A stretch of 6,981 bases of DNA, from positions 1-6,981 of the forward strand of contig WFTD01000074.1 of NCBI GenBank assembly GCA_015485755.1, read 5' to 3'. The position numbers and the translations under genes were made by a program. Under the pieces are notes generated by a model. It had not been told where the DNA came from. It made no database searches and saw only the letters and a program-made list of their open reading frames with translations. Below, in pieces: positions 6,221 through 6,981 of the stretch (position 1 is its first letter; each line of letters opens with the position of its first letter). The DNA is from Patescibacteria group bacterium. GTDB lineage: Bacteria; Patescibacteriota; Patescibacteriia; S139-126.

Positions 6221-6862
6221 ATGGTTATTCGCTGGTGGGGAAAATCATTTATACAATTGACAGCCAACTCGCCCCAAGAAGGCGAGGTAAAGTTGATGGT
6301 TGACCCTTTTGCTGTCAAAACTATTGGACTGCGCCAACCTAAAATGGAGGTTGATTTGGTGTTGTTGACTCAAGGCGAGCTTGATAAGGATGTGCAGATA
6401 AAAGGTGATTATTTTTTGGTAAATGAGCCTGGTGAATATGAGGTCAAGCAGATTTTTATTTATGGCATACCTGAGCTTAACAAAGACAAACAACCAAGCG
6501 GCAGAATTTTTTATTTAATTGAAGCAGAGGGGATTAGTGTGGTTCATTTGGGTTTGGGCAGGCAGGTTGATTTTACTGACAAACAATTGGAGTTTCTGGA
6601 GAACCCGGATGTTTTGTTGGTGCCGGTAGGGGGCGGAGACAGCTTGACAGCCAGACAGGCAGCTGAAGTTGTGCAGAGACTAGAGCCGCGTTTTATTGTC
6701 CCAATCAATTTTGCTTTTCCTGGGGCCAAGGTTAAGCTGGATAAAGTTGATAATTTCATCAAAGAACTTGGCATTAAACAAGCAGACAGCAAAGATAAAC
6801 TTAAGATTTCAAGCAAAGATTTGGTTGGTAAAGAATCAGAGTTATTTGTTATCAATCCTTAA
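6221..6862 (+). CDS. MBL-fold (UlaG-like) protein lacking the metal-binding residues
   Basis: A 213-residue protein whose order of motifs follows the small UlaG-like metallo-beta-lactamase-fold hydrolases: 'WWGKSFIQL' (5-13), 'VDPFAVKTIGLRQP' (27-40), 'VDLVLLT' (44-50), 'NEPGEYEV' (68-75), 'VVHLG' (107-111), 'DVLLVPVGGGDSLTARQAAEVV' across 130-151, and 'EPRFIVPINF' (155-164). The metal site is gone. The usual T-H-x-H-x-D-H reads T50-Q-G-E-L-D-K56, the early 'GHS' reads GKS, the Asp of 'HLGDLG' is not there, and the late 'PMHY' His is Asn163. Hydrolase activity is therefore unlikely; a structural or ligand-binding role is possible. I start at ATG 6221 because homologues begin at this 'M.I.W.G' strand; a TTG at 6176 would add 15 unlikely residues. 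It lies 50 bases after the upstream gene. Confidence 0.85.
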   Translation: MVIRWWGKSFIQLTANSPQEGEVKLMVDPFAVKTIGLRQPKMEVDLVLLTQGELDKDVQIKGDYFLVNEPGEYEVKQIFIYGIPELNKDKQPSGRIFYLIEAEGISVVHLGLGRQVDFTDKQLEFLENPDVLLVPVGGGDSLTARQAAEVVQRLEPRFIVPINFAFPGAKVKLDKVDNFIKELGIKQADSKDKLKISSKDLVGKESELFVINP

Positions 6863-6873
6863 TTTGAAAAAAA

Positions 6874-6981
6874 GTGAGGTCTAAACAGGCCCAACTGAAG
6901 ATTTTGGTGATAGTTAGTTTTGTATTAATATTGATAGTATGGCTGTGGAATGTAGGCAGGGGAGGATTGGTAGGATCTGGG
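6874..6981 (+). CDS. N-terminus of a single-pass membrane or exported protein (truncated by window edge)
   Basis: A GTG at 6874, 11 bases after the stop of the MBL-fold gene, opens a frame of 36 codons that runs off the window. It begins with the basic stretch MRSKQAQLK, followed by one hydrophobic segment (about residues 10-25, 'ILVIVSFVLILIVWLW') and then the Gly-rich 'NVGRGGLVGSG'. This is the pattern of an N-terminal membrane anchor with the rest outside. The tight spacing and shared direction suggest the same transcript as the two genes before it. There is no Shine-Dalgarno sequence beyond an A-rich stretch. The family cannot be told from this fragment. Confidence 0.68.
   Translation, partial: MRSKQAQLKILVIVSFVLILIVWLWNVGRGGLVGSG

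Noticed and set aside
6245..6855. Antisense frames over the MBL-fold gene
   Set aside because: The plus-strand frame has clear MBL-fold motifs; the antisense frames look like shadows.

Overview
The window is AT-rich, densely packed bacterial DNA read with the standard code. Three things point to a Candidate Phyla Radiation (Patescibacteria) genome. The SpoIID-like protein carries the 'GLAET' and 'RSNGRTKSWSEVW' motif variants that I associate from memory with that group. Ribosomal protein S1 has four domains and a Lys/Glu-rich tail. None of the seven visible start codons has a convincing Shine-Dalgarno sequence. This is inference; no rRNA or other phylogenetic marker apart from S1 is present.

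Layout, left to right. (1) A minus-strand surface-polysaccharide block: a Wzx-type flippase (start 2761) overlaps a Wzy/WaaL-like polymerase or ligase (start 1364), and a third gene (start 37) runs off the left edge. (2) A 94-bp divergent promoter region. (3) A plus-strand gene for a membrane-anchored SpoIID/LytB-type cell-wall protein (2856-4100). (4) A long hairpin that looks like a bidirectional terminator, between this gene and (5) the minus-strand rpsA gene (4155-5408). (6) A second divergent promoter region, including a structured rpsA leader. (7) A plus-strand run of three genes: a charged helical protein of unknown function, a metallo-beta-lactamase-fold protein that appears to have lost its metal ligands, and the start of a single-pass membrane protein cut by the right edge.

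The left half concerns the cell surface: export and polymerisation of a glycan, and peptidoglycan processing. The right half pairs the translation protein S1 with a divergent cluster of uncharacterised genes. I see no mobile element, CRISPR array, tRNA or rRNA.

The points most worth checking are the metal-ligand-free MBL-fold protein, the two divergent promoter regions that each appear to share one near-palindromic TTGNCAA box as the -35 of both promoters, the rpsA leader with mutually exclusive hairpins, and the absence of Shine-Dalgarno sequences.
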